Assembly (NCBI RefSeq): GCF_018129385.1 | Contig: NZ_JAFCLN010000003.1 | Span: 463,501-527,500, forward strand | Reading direction: 5' to 3' | From: Bradyrhizobium lablabi | GTDB taxonomy: Bacteria; Pseudomonadota; Alphaproteobacteria; Rhizobiales; Xanthobacteraceae | Length of the DNA: 64,000 nucleotides | In this document: positions 17,182-25,358 of the stretch, one piece after another | Position numbering within the stretch: position 1 is the first letter of the stretch | Layout: every line of letters begins with the position of its first letter | Notes under the pieces: generated by a model | Told to the model about the DNA's origin: nothing | Databases searched by the model: none | The model's input: only the letters and a program-made list of their open reading frames with translations | Made by a program: the position numbers and the translations under genes

Positions 17182-17400
17182 ATGCGGTTGGAAATCGGCA
17201 TGCAGGAATTTGAGGGAGATGATCTGGAGCCCGGCCAGCGGGTGCGCCTCACTCCATTAGGAATACAGCGGTGCCCGAGATTTAAGAGCTATACCGGGGT
17301 CATCGTGGGTGTAGCAAAACGCGGCAGAGCCTATCGCGTAAAGCTCGACGGACGGTCCAGGCCGACGATGCTCCATGAAAGCTACATTGAACCCGAATAG
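17182..17400 (+). CDS. small hypothetical protein
   Basis: A 72-residue protein, MRLEIGMQEFEGDDLEPGQR at the start, with a KOW/SH3-like central part (GQRVRLTPLG, YTGVIVGVAKRGRAYRVKLDG) and the tail MLHESYIEPE. The pattern of a short beta-barrel followed by YxVKxDG is reminiscent of small nucleic-acid-binding SH3 proteins in Bradyrhizobium. ATG at 17182 is preferred to a TTG at 17170. Function unknown. Confidence 0.6.
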   Translation: MRLEIGMQEFEGDDLEPGQRVRLTPLGIQRCPRFKSYTGVIVGVAKRGRAYRVKLDGRSRPTMLHESYIEPE

Positions 17401-17898
17401 GCGCACGCGGCGATGGCCGCCCTCGGAACCCTGCTGCTTAGCCCGAGAACAGACCCGCCGCGACCAGCCCAACTGGAAGCAGGCCAAGAACGATTATAGC
17501 AATGCGGTAAGCGATCTCACCCATGTCGCTCAGTCTAAGGCGGGAAAACTCGGCAAGAAAGTGCAGTTTGTGCCAAACACAATCAAAGATTGATCACTTC
17601 CGCGAGCGACACCATGGGTCACCTCCTTTACCGGCGCTGGTAAAGATACCCTAATCAGGACTTCCCCCTTCACAACCGGTGTCGCGTCTCGAACGCCTGC
17701 GGCGCGCCAAGCGCATCGGGCTCGCGCTTGCTCAAGCCGACGTCGAACATTTTGGCGAAGTGGCGCGAGGTTCTGCCGCACGTAAGCCGGATCGCCACGG
17801 CGCTCGGAGGCTAGCATCGGCGGGTCCATGCCTTTTTGTCCGCGCGGGCTCCGCTTTTTCGGCTGGCGCTGCGCCGCTTGTGCCGCTAAGCCGATAGT
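17401..17898. other. intergenic stretch with no convincing gene
   Basis: About 500 bp between the small SH3-like gene and the metallo-hydrolase. A 72-codon frame (17375-17593) ends DLTHVAQSKAGKLGKKVQFV but overlaps the preceding gene and has no family resemblance, so it is not called. A small inverted repeat, TTTACCGGCGCTGGTAAA, lies at 17629-17646. Confidence 0.4.
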
Positions 17899-18960
17899 AT
17901 GCATTCGAAGACCGACAGCATTCAGTCCATCGCGGAGACCCTGCGATACCCCTGGGAAAGCCACCCCGGCCACGATCAGGTCGTCGAGGTGATGCCCGGC
18001 GTGCTCTGGGCGCGGCTAAAGCTGCCGTTCCGCCTCAACCATGTGAACATCTACCTGCTCGCCGACGGCGATGGCTGGGCGATGATCGATTCCGGTTTCG
18101 GCAACGAGGAGTCGATTGCGGCCTGGACCGCGCTGTTCGAGGGACCGCTGAGGGGCGTGAAGGTCACGCGCCTGATCGTGACCCATTCGCACCCGGACCA
18201 TGTCGGTCTCGCGGGCTGGATCACCGAGCGCTTCGACTGCCCGCTCTACATGTCGCAGGTGGAATATCTACAATCGGTCTATCACCAGAACCGCGGCACC
18301 GAGGAACGGCGCAACGCCCAGCGCCTGTTCTTCCTCCGTCACGGCATGGACGAGAGCCTGACCGACATGCTGCTCGGCCGCGGCCAGGATTATCTCAAGC
18401 GCGTCTCCGTGCTGCCGGCGTCCTACCGCCGCATCTCGCATGGCGAGGAGATCGTGATCGGCACGCGCCGCTTCAAGGTGATCACCGGCGGCGGCCACGC
18501 GCTCGACCAGGTGATGCTGTATTGCGCGGCGGACAAGCTGTTCCTCTCAGCCGATCAGGTGCTGAGCAAGATCTCGCCCAATGTCAGCGTCTGGGCGGTC
18601 GAGCCCGAGCAGAACTCGCTCGGCGAATATCTGTTCTCGCTCGCCAGCCTCACCACCACGCTGCCCTATGACGTGATGGTGCTGCCCGGCCATGGCGTGC
18701 CGTTCCACGGGCTGAAGACCCGCATCAAGCAGCTCGCCGACCATCACGAGGAGCGCTGCCGGCTGATCGCGGAAGCCTGCCGGGAGATACCGCAGACATC
18801 CAAGGAACTGGTGCCCGTCGTATTCCACAAGCACACCCTCGACCCGCATCAGATGGGTTTTGCCGCGGGCGAGCTGATCGCCCATGTCAATTACATGCTG
18901 GTGGAGGGGCGGCTGACGTCCGAGCTGGCGGACGGAGTCTTGCGGTTTCGCACGACGTGA
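17899..18960 (+). CDS. metallo-beta-lactamase-fold hydrolase
   Basis: 353 residues, cytosolic. The MBL metal motif is THSHPDHVGLAG, with further elements MIDSGFG, GGGHALDQ (third metal region), LFLSADQVL and LPGHGVPFHG. The C-terminal part (about 270-350) is helical, like the winged-helix extension (LACTB2-like) of thioesterase-type or nuclease-type MBL proteins. ATG at 17899 begins MHSKTDSIQSIAETLRYPWE. The substrate is unknown; glyoxalase II and lactonase-like hydrolases share the fold. It is followed by hemA on the same strand, but a 181-bp gap with a FixK box separates them. Confidence 0.85.
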   Translation: MHSKTDSIQSIAETLRYPWESHPGHDQVVEVMPGVLWARLKLPFRLNHVNIYLLADGDGWAMIDSGFGNEESIAAWTALFEGPLRGVKVTRLIVTHSHPDHVGLAGWITERFDCPLYMSQVEYLQSVYHQNRGTEERRNAQRLFFLRHGMDESLTDMLLGRGQDYLKRVSVLPASYRRISHGEEIVIGTRRFKVITGGGHALDQVMLYCAADKLFLSADQVLSKISPNVSVWAVEPEQNSLGEYLFSLASLTTTLPYDVMVLPGHGVPFHGLKTRIKQLADHHEERCRLIAEACREIPQTSKELVPVVFHKHTLDPHQMGFAAGELIAHVNYMLVEGRLTSELADGVLRFRTT

Positions 18961-18998
18961 TTTCCGGAAAGCGATGGCTGCAAAGGCGGCCTAGCGCG

Positions 18999-19012
18999 TT
19001 GATCCACATCAA
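18999..19012. promoter_or_regulatory. FixK/FNR box upstream of hemA
   Basis: TTGATCCACATCAA is a perfect match to the TTGAT-N4-ATCAA consensus bound by FNR/FixK-type regulators. It lies 130 bp before the hemA start. Oxygen-responsive control of hemA by such regulators is established in rhizobia and phototrophic alphaproteobacteria. Confidence 0.8.
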
Positions 19013-19141
19013 GTTTTGTTGTGCGCTTTTGCAGGTCCGCCCCGCGCGGCGGGGCCTGATTTCGGCTCGACATTAAAGCTGGAAAAGCTCTAAAAAGACT
19101 CGCCAATCCGGCCAGTTCCGCCTCCGCCTTCAGGTTTTGCG

Positions 19142-20368
19142 ATGGATTACAGCCAATTTTTCCAGAACGCCCTCAATCGCTTGCATGACGAGCGCCGCTA
19201 TCGCGTGTTTGCCGATCTCGAGCGTATCGCCGGCCGGTTCCCGCATGCGGTCTGGCACTCGCCGCAGGGCAAGCGCAACGTCGTGATCTGGTGCTCCAAC
19301 GACTATCTCGGCATGGGCCAACACCCGAAGGTGGTCGGCGCCATGGTCGAGACCGCAACGCGCGTCGGCACCGGCGCGGGCGGCACCCGCAACATCGCCG
19401 GCACCCATCATCCGCTGGTGCAGCTCGAGGAAGAGCTCGCCGATCTGCACGGCAAGGAAGCTTCGCTGCTGTTCACCTCGGGCTACGTCTCGAACCACAC
19501 CGGCATCTCGACGATTGCCAAGCTGATCCCGAACGTCCTCATTCTTTCGGATGCGCTCAACCACAATTCGATGATCGAGGGCGTGCGCGAAGCGCGCTGC
19601 GATCGCCAGATTTTCCGCCACAACGATGTGGCGCATCTGGAAGAGCTGTTGATCGCGGCCGGCGACCGGCCGAAGCTGATCGTCTGCGAAAGCCTCTATT
19701 CCATGGACGGCGACGTCGCACCGCTGGCAAAGATCTGCGACCTCGCCGAGCAATACGGCGCCATGACCTATGTCGATGAAGTGCACGCGGTCGGCATGTA
19801 CGGCCCGCGCGGCGGCGGCATCGCCGAGCGCGACGGCGTCATGCACCGCATCGACGTGCTGGAGGGCACGCTCGCCAAGGCGTTCGGCTGCCTCGGCGGT
19901 TATATCGCGGGCAAGGCCGAAGTCATCGACGCCGTGCGCTCCTATGCGGCGGGCTTCATCTTCACCACCGCGCTGCCTCCGGCGATCTGCTCGGCTGCAA
20001 CGGCTGCGATCCGTCACCTGAAAACCTCGAACTGGGAACGCGAGCGCCACCAGGAACGCGCGGCGCGCGTCAAGGCGATCCTCAATGCCGAGGGTCTGCC
20101 CGTGATGTCGAGCGACACCCATATCGTGCCGCTGTTCGTCGGCAACCCCGAGAAGTGCAAGCAGGCTTCCGACATGCTGCTCGAAGAGCACGGCATCTAT
20201 ATCCAGCCGATCAACTATCCGACGGTCGCCAAGGGAACCGAGCGGCTGCGCATCACGCCCTCGCCCTATCACGAGGACGCCCTGATCGATCATCTGGCCG
20301 AAGCGCTGCTCCAGGTCTGGGAGCGCCTCGATCTGCCGCTGAACCGGAAATCGCTGGCGGCCGAATAA
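19142..20368 (+). CDS. hemA: 5-aminolevulinate synthase
   Basis: A 408-residue PLP enzyme that condenses glycine and succinyl-CoA to 5-aminolevulinate, the entry to haem in alphaproteobacteria (C4 pathway). [55 protein letters not shown] and the PLP lysine in GTLAKAFG (Lys246) are all intact. The start ATG at 19142 gives the normal family length. A perfect FixK/FNR box lies 130 bp upstream, consistent with low-oxygen induction. A strong hairpin follows the stop. Confidence 0.97.
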   Translation: MDYSQFFQNALNRLHDERRYRVFADLERIAGRFPHAVWHSPQGKRNVVIWCSNDYLGMGQHPKVVGAMVETATRVGTGAGGTRNIAGTHHPLVQLEEELADLHGKEASLLFTSGYVSNHTGISTIAKLIPNVLILSDALNHNSMIEGVREARCDRQIFRHNDVAHLEELLIAAGDRPKLIVCESLYSMDGDVAPLAKICDLAEQYGAMTYVDEVHAVGMYGPRGGGIAERDGVMHRIDVLEGTLAKAFGCLGGYIAGKAEVIDAVRSYAAGFIFTTALPPAICSAATAAIRHLKTSNWERERHQERAARVKAILNAEGLPVMSSDTHIVPLFVGNPEKCKQASDMLLEEHGIYIQPINYPTVAKGTERLRITPSPYHEDALIDHLAEALLQVWERLDLPLNRKSLAAE

Positions 20369-20394
20369 ACCTTAACGTCGCCGAATTCCCCTAA

Positions 20395-20429
20395 ATCGGG
20401 CCGGTAACGCCATGCGTTGCCGGCCCGAT
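20395..20429. terminator. strong hairpin after hemA
   Basis: Arms ATCGGGCCGGTAACG and CGTTGCCGGCCCGAT pair around a CCATG loop with one G-U. No T run follows, so it may act as a weak terminator or a mRNA 3' end. Confidence 0.55.
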
Positions 20430-20497
20430 CCGTCTATACTCCCTCCTTCGCGATGGCTGCCGCTGCGGCGTCATCGGCCTAAGGGAGATCCTTCGCG

Positions 20498-23400
20498 ATG
20501 TTGCACGATTGGGGCGTGATCGCAGCCGCCTTCGGCTACATCGGACTGCTGTTCCTGGTTGCCAGCCATGGCGACCGGCTGTCGCCGGCACAACGCGGCC
20601 GCGCCAGCGGGCTGATCTATCCGCTGTCGCTGGCGATCTATTGCACGTCCTGGACGTTCTTCGGCTCGGTCGGTTTTGCCAGCCGCACCAGCGTCGACTT
20701 CCTGGCCATCTATGTCGGCCCGATCCTGATGGTCGGACTGTGCACGCCGCTGCTGCGCCGCGTGATCCAGCTCGCCAAGGCCCAGAACATCACCTCGATC
20801 GCCGACTTCATCGCCGCGCGCTACGGCAAGAGCCAGGCGGTCGCCGCCACCGTCGCGACCATCGCGATCGTCGGGTCGGTGCCCTATATCGCGCTACAGC
20901 TCAAGGCGATGGCTTCCTCGCTGGAGACCATCCTGAGCGAGGACAAGCTGTTTTCCACCATCCCGATCATCGGCGATATCGCGCTGATCGTGATGCTGGC
21001 AATGGCGGTGTTCGCGGTGCTGTTCGGCACCAGGCAGGCCGACGCCACCGAGCACCAGCACGGCCTGATGCTGGCCATCGCCACCGAATCCATCGTCAAG
21101 CTGTTCGCGTTCCTGGCCGCCGGCCTGTTCGTGACCTTCTGGATGTTCACGCCGCATGAGCTGATCGAGCGCGCGATGAAGACGCCGGAAGCGGTGCGCG
21201 CGGTCTCCTATGTGCCGTCGATCGGCAATTTCCTGACCATGACGCTGCTGTCGTTCTGCGCGATCATGCTGCTGCCGCGCCAGTTCCACGTCAGCGTGGT
21301 CGAGAACTCGACCGATGCCGAGGTCGGCCGCGCCCGCTGGCTGTTTCCGCTCTATCTGGTCCTGATCAATCTGTTCGTGATCCCGATCGCGATCGCCGGC
21401 CTCGTCACCTTCCCGTTCGGCGCCGTCGACGCCGACATGTACGTGCTCGCGCTGCCGATGGAGGCGAATTCCGGCCTGCTCAGCGTCATCGTGTTCGTCG
21501 GCGGACTTTCGGCGGCGACCGCGATGGTGATCGTGGAATGCGTCGCACTGTCGATCATGGTCTCCAACGATATCGTGCTGCCGCTGGTGCTGCCGCGCAG
21601 CGAGCAGGCGCGCGCCGGCGGCAAGGATTTCAGCGACTTCCTGCTGCGCGTGCGCCGCTTTGCGATCTTCGCCATCATGGTGATGGCCTATTGCTATTAC
21701 CGTGCGCTCGGCAACACCCAGCTCGCGGCCATCGGCCTCTTGTCATTCGCCGCGATCGCCCAGCTCGCACCGGCCTTCTTCGGCGGCCTGTTCTGGCGCC
21801 AGGCCACCGCACAGGGCGCGATGGGCGGCATGCTGGTCGGCGTCGCGGTGTGGATGTACACGCTGTTCGTGCCGAGCTTCCTCGAGAGCTCTACGGCCGG
21901 CCTCATGTTCCTACAGCAGGGCCCGTTCGGCATCGTGGCGCTCCGCCCGCAGGCCCTGTTCGGCGCGGACCTGCCGCCGCTGCTGCACGGCGTTCTCTGG
22001 AGCCTCTCGCTCAATATCTTCACGTACATCGTGCTGTCGGTGTCGCGCGCTCCGTCCGCGATCGAACGGCTTCAGGCCGATGTGTTCGTGCCGCAGACGC
22101 TGGCGCCGATCGCGCCGACGTTCCGGCGCTGGCGCACCACGGTCACGGTGCAGGACATCCAGAGCACGGTCGCGCAATATCTCGGTCCCGAACGGGCGCG
22201 ACAGGCTTTCGAGACCTTCGCGCTCAGCCATTCCGTCAATCTCGATCCATCGGCGCCCGCCGATTTCGAGCTGTTGCAGCATGCCGAGCATCTGATCGCC
22301 TCCTCGATCGGCGCTGCCTCCTCGCGCCTGGTGATGTCGCTGCTGCTGCGCAAGCGCACCGTCTCCGCCAAGGCTGCGCTGAAACTGCTCGACGATGCGC
22401 ATGCGGCGGCGCATTTCAATCGCGAGATATTGCAGACCGCGCTCAACCATGTGCGGCAGGGCATCGCCGTGTTCGACGCGGATCTGGTGCTGATCTGCTC
22501 GAACCGGACATTCGGCGAGATCCTGGCGCTGCCGCCGCACCTGATGCAGCTCGGAATCCCCTTGCAGGAAATCCTGGAGTACATGGGCGCGATCAATCCC
22601 GCCGGCGCAGGCAACAGCGATGCCCTGCTGGAGAAGCGGCTGGCCGCCTACACCACCGAGGGCGAGCCTTATCTGGAGCGCCTGGCCGACCGCCACATGG
22701 TGATCGAGGTGCGCTCCAACCGGATGCCCGGCGGCGGGCTGGTCATCACCTTCTCCGACGTCACGCCGAGCTTCGAGGCGGCCGAGGCGCTGGAGCGGGC
22801 CAACGCCACGCTGGAGAAGCGCGTGCGCGACCGCACCGAAGAACTGACGCGGCTGAACTCCGAACTGGCGCAGGCGAAAAGCACCGCGGAAGACGCCAAC
22901 AATTCCAAGACGCGCTTCCTGGCCGCCGCCAGCCACGACATCCTACAGCCGCTGAACGCGGCGCGGCTCTATGTCACGAGCCTGGTCGAACGCCAGGACG
23001 GTGGCGAGGATTCGCGCCTCGTGGAAAACATCGACGACTCGCTGGAAGCGATCGAGGAAATCCTCGGCGCGCTGCTCGACATCTCGCGGCTGGATGCCGG
23101 CGCGATGACGCCATCCATCACCCGCTTCAGGATGGGCGACCTGATGCGTTCGCTCGAGATCGAGTTTGCGCCGATCGCCCGCGCCAAGGGACTGAAGCTG
23201 ACCTTCGTGCCCTGCTCGCTGCCGGTGGCATCCGACCGCACGCTGCTGCGGCGGCTGCTACAGAACTTCATCTCCAACGCGATCAAGTACACCCCGCGCG
23301 GCCGCGTGCTGGTGGGCTGCCGCCGTCACGGCGAAAGCCTGCAGATCGGCGTCTATGACACCGGCGTCGGCATTCCCCAGCAAAAGCGCGGCGAGATCTT

Positions 23401-24004
23401 CAAGGAATTCCATCGCCTCGAACAGGGCGCCCGGATCGCACGCGGCCTCGGCCTCGGGCTGTCGATCGTCGAGCGTCTGGCGCGCGTGCTCAACCACGGC
23501 ATCGCGCTCGATGCCACCGCCCGCGGCGGCTCGGTGTTTTCGGTAACGGTGCCGGTCGCAAAAGGCGTCAACTACACCGCGGCCGTCACCGTGGCGACGC
23601 CGCTCTCGACCCCGGTGCGCGGCGCGCTGGTTGCCTGCATCGAGAACGACCCGGCGATCCTCGACGGCATGAGAACGCTGCTCACCGCCTGGGACGCCGA
23701 GGTGATCGCAGTTACCGATCCCGACGCCGCGATCGAGGCGATCGAGGCCGCCGGCCGGCCGGTGACCGGCCTTCTTGTCGACTATCACCTCGACCGCGGC
23801 AACGGCCTTGCCGCCATCCGCGAAATTCGCCGCCGCTTCGGCGACAATTTGCCGGCGATCCTGATCACCGCCGACCGCAGCCCGCAAGTGCGCGCGGCCG
23901 CCCGCGAGGAAAACATCGTGGTGCTCAACAAGCCGGTCAAACCGGCTTCGCTGCGCGCCCTGCTCGGGCAGTGGCGGACGCAGCAGATGGTGGCGGCGGA
24001 GTAG
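20498..24004 (+). CDS. SSS-transporter/PAS/histidine kinase/receiver hybrid (CrbS/MxtR-like)
   Basis: 1168 residues. Residues about 8-520 form a sodium:solute symporter-like (SLC5) module of about thirteen spans (YCTSWTFFGSVGFAS, NITSIADFIAARYGKSQ). A PAS segment follows (about 635-765, LNHVRQGIAVFDADLVLICSN), then a coiled coil, a HisKA domain with phospho-acceptor AASHDILQPL (His813), and an ATP-binding domain (NFISNAIKYTPRGR, YDTGVGIP, GLGLGLSIV). The C-terminal receiver has LLVDYHLD (Asp1095). The layout matches CrbS/MxtR kinases, which control acetate and other carboxylate use. The NarL-type regulator at 24393 is convergent, and a carboxylate-type symporter follows. Confidence 0.92.
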   Translation: MLHDWGVIAAAFGYIGLLFLVASHGDRLSPAQRGRASGLIYPLSLAIYCTSWTFFGSVGFASRTSVDFLAIYVGPILMVGLCTPLLRRVIQLAKAQNITSIADFIAARYGKSQAVAATVATIAIVGSVPYIALQLKAMASSLETILSEDKLFSTIPIIGDIALIVMLAMAVFAVLFGTRQADATEHQHGLMLAIATESIVKLFAFLAAGLFVTFWMFTPHELIERAMKTPEAVRAVSYVPSIGNFLTMTLLSFCAIMLLPRQFHVSVVENSTDAEVGRARWLFPLYLVLINLFVIPIAIAGLVTFPFGAVDADMYVLALPMEANSGLLSVIVFVGGLSAATAMVIVECVALSIMVSNDIVLPLVLPRSEQARAGGKDFSDFLLRVRRFAIFAIMVMAYCYYRALGNTQLAAIGLLSFAAIAQLAPAFFGGLFWRQATAQGAMGGMLVGVAVWMYTLFVPSFLESSTAGLMFLQQGPFGIVALRPQALFGADLPPLLHGVLWSLSLNIFTYIVLSVSRAPSAIERLQADVFVPQTLAPIAPTFRRWRTTVTVQDIQSTVAQYLGPERARQAFETFALSHSVNLDPSAPADFELLQHAEHLIASSIGAASSRLVMSLLLRKRTVSAKAALKLLDDAHAAAHFNREILQTALNHVRQGIAVFDADLVLICSNRTFGEILALPPHLMQLGIPLQEILEYMGAINPAGAGNSDALLEKRLAAYTTEGEPYLERLADRHMVIEVRSNRMPGGGLVITFSDVTPSFEAAEALERANATLEKRVRDRTEELTRLNSELAQAKSTAEDANNSKTRFLAAASHDILQPLNAARLYVTSLVERQDGGEDSRLVENIDDSLEAIEEILGALLDISRLDAGAMTPSITRFRMGDLMRSLEIEFAPIARAKGLKLTFVPCSLPVASDRTLLRRLLQNFISNAIKYTPRGRVLVGCRRHGESLQIGVYDTGVGIPQQKRGEIFKEFHRLEQGARIARGLGLGLSIVERLARVLNHGIALDATARGGSVFSVTVPVAKGVNYTAAVTVATPLSTPVRGALVACIENDPAILDGMRTLLTAWDAEVIAVTDPDAAIEAIEAAGRPVTGLLVDYHLDRGNGLAAIREIRRRFGDNLPAILITADRSPQVRAAAREENIVVLNKPVKPASLRALLGQWRTQQMVAAE

Positions 24005-24134
24005 GCCGACTCCCTCGCCCCGCTCTTGCGGGGAGAGGGTTGGGGTGAGGGGCTGTCTCAACACTGGGACTCGCGGAGAATCCCCCTCACCCGAAATTCG
24101 CTTACAGCGAATTTCGACCTCTCCCCGCAAGCGG

Positions 24135-24346
24135 CAGGGCTATCGCATATGGCCCATTGAGCGTGTGAGCGAGCCCGGCCTTCATGGTTCGAGACGCGCC
24201 GCAGGCGGCGCTCCTCACCATGAGGGTTCTAGGATTTTGCCACGAAACAAGACCTCATCCTGAGGAGCCCGCCAAAGGCGGGCGTCTCGAAGGATGGCCA
24301 CAACGAAGTCGCCTCATCGAGTCCTCGCTCATATGCGATAGCCCTG
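24135..24346. mobile_element. 212-bp MITE-like element with 17-bp inverted ends
   Basis: The termini CAGGGCTATCGCATATG (24135-24151) and CATATGCGATAGCCCTG (24330-24346) are perfect inverted repeats. They are flanked by a direct repeat CCGCAAGCGG (24125-24134 and 24347-24356) that reads as a 10-bp target duplication, although its own partial palindromy makes that less certain. No transposase is encoded. It sits inside an R4 repeat and itself contains an R5 repeat. Confidence 0.75.
24177..24299. repeat. palindromic repeat, family R5 (inside the MITE-like element)
   Basis: Arms GGCCTTCATGGTTCGAGACG and CGTCTCGAAGGATGGCC with internal CTCCTCACCATGAGG and CCTCATCCTGAGGAG. A second copy is at 57599-57722. 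Confidence 0.75.
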
Positions 24347-24392
24347 CCGCAAGCGGGGCGAGGTTAAGAGCGGACGGCTTCGGACTATTACG

Positions 24393-25067
24393 TCACGCCG
24401 TCGGCGTGCCTTGGCGCCACTGGCCGCCGGAAATTTTTGCAGCCGCGATCACCGCCTGCGTGCGGCTCTCGACGCCGAGCTTTTGCAGGATCGCCGAGAC
24501 GTGCGCCTTGATGGTCGCCTCGGAGACGCCGAGCTCGTAGGCGATCTGCTTGTTAAGCAGTCCCTCCGACAGCATCATCAGCACCCGCACCTGCTGCGGG
24601 GTCAGCGTCACCAGCCGGTCACGGAGCCGCGCCATGTCGGGGTCGGCGGCCGCGTTGAGGTCGGTGTCCGGCGGCACCCAGACGTCGCCGTCCATCACCT
24701 TCATGATCGCATCGCGCAGCGTCTCCACCCCAAAACGTTTCGGGATGAAGCCGGACGCGCCGAAATCCAGCGAGCGTCTGATAGTGCCGACATCGTCGCT
24801 GGCCGATACGACCACGACCGGGATCGCCGGATATTGCGCACGCAGGTAGATCAGGCCGGAGAAGCCGGAGATTCCAGGCATGGTCAGGTCGAGCAGGATC
24901 AGGTCGACCTCGGAATCCTGTTCCAGAAGCGTAGTCAATTCGTCGAATGATCCGGCCTCGTCGACCTTTGCCGTATGCAGGACGCTCGCGACCGCCTGCC
25001 GCAGCGCGTCTCGAAACAGCGGATGGTCGTCAGCAACGACGAGGCGGGTGTGGGTAGCGGCAGTCAT
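24393..25067 (-). CDS. NarL/LuxR-family response regulator (CrbR/ErdR-like)
   Basis: 224 residues. The receiver spans about 8-125 with acidic pair DD (13-14), phospho-acceptor LILLDLTMPG (Asp60), a T/S switch VVVSAS and Lys in FIPKRFG. The LuxR-type output domain (about 155-215) has LTPQQVRVLMMLSEGLLNKQ then IAYELGVSEATIKAHVSAIL. It is convergent with the SSS-type kinase gene and is the likely partner, as in CrbS/CrbR and MxtR/ErdR systems. ATG at 25067 is preferred. The likely target is the divergent symporter gene at 25359. Confidence 0.92.
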   Translation of the reverse strand: MTAATHTRLVVADDHPLFRDALRQAVASVLHTAKVDEAGSFDELTTLLEQDSEVDLILLDLTMPGISGFSGLIYLRAQYPAIPVVVVSASDDVGTIRRSLDFGASGFIPKRFGVETLRDAIMKVMDGDVWVPPDTDLNAAADPDMARLRDRLVTLTPQQVRVLMMLSEGLLNKQIAYELGVSEATIKAHVSAILQKLGVESRTQAVIAAAKISGGQWRQGTPTA

Positions 25068-25358
25068 TGATTTCTCTCAAGAAGTCGCTCTGGATGGTTG
25101 TCCTCCTACCAGCAATCTGGCGCAAGCGCTCAATTATACCACGCTTCAAAGCAGTTAATGCTGCGCTTGTGCGCCGCAGCATGATTGCGGTCGCTTCTGA
25201 CGGGGCGACACTCGTGCAACCTTCGCCGTGCAAACGGCCGAAAGTCGTATTGGGACGAGTTTCACGGCGATGTTACCTTGAAATGAAGCCCACAGCTCAA
25301 TCCGGCCAAGTTCGGCGCGTGGGGCGGCCTTTCATCAATCAATTGGGGAGCGAATTAG

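Larger units (their letters stand above)
24012..24365. repeat. palindromic repeat, family R4, carrying a nested insertion
   Basis: The left part (CCCTCGCCCCGCTCTTGCGG, GGTTGGGGTGAGGGG) pairs with CCCCCTCACCC and CTCTCCCCGC on the right. Copies without the insertion lie at 33229-33391 and, more diverged, 42042-42180. The 24135-24346 MITE-like element interrupts the right arm. Confidence 0.8.

Noticed and set aside
17375..17593. A 72-codon plus-strand frame
   Set aside because: It overlaps the preceding gene's 3' end and shows no family resemblance.
24012..24365. A CRISPR-like array at the stacked repeats
   Set aside because: The units are nested palindromes of different families, not regular direct repeats with spacers.
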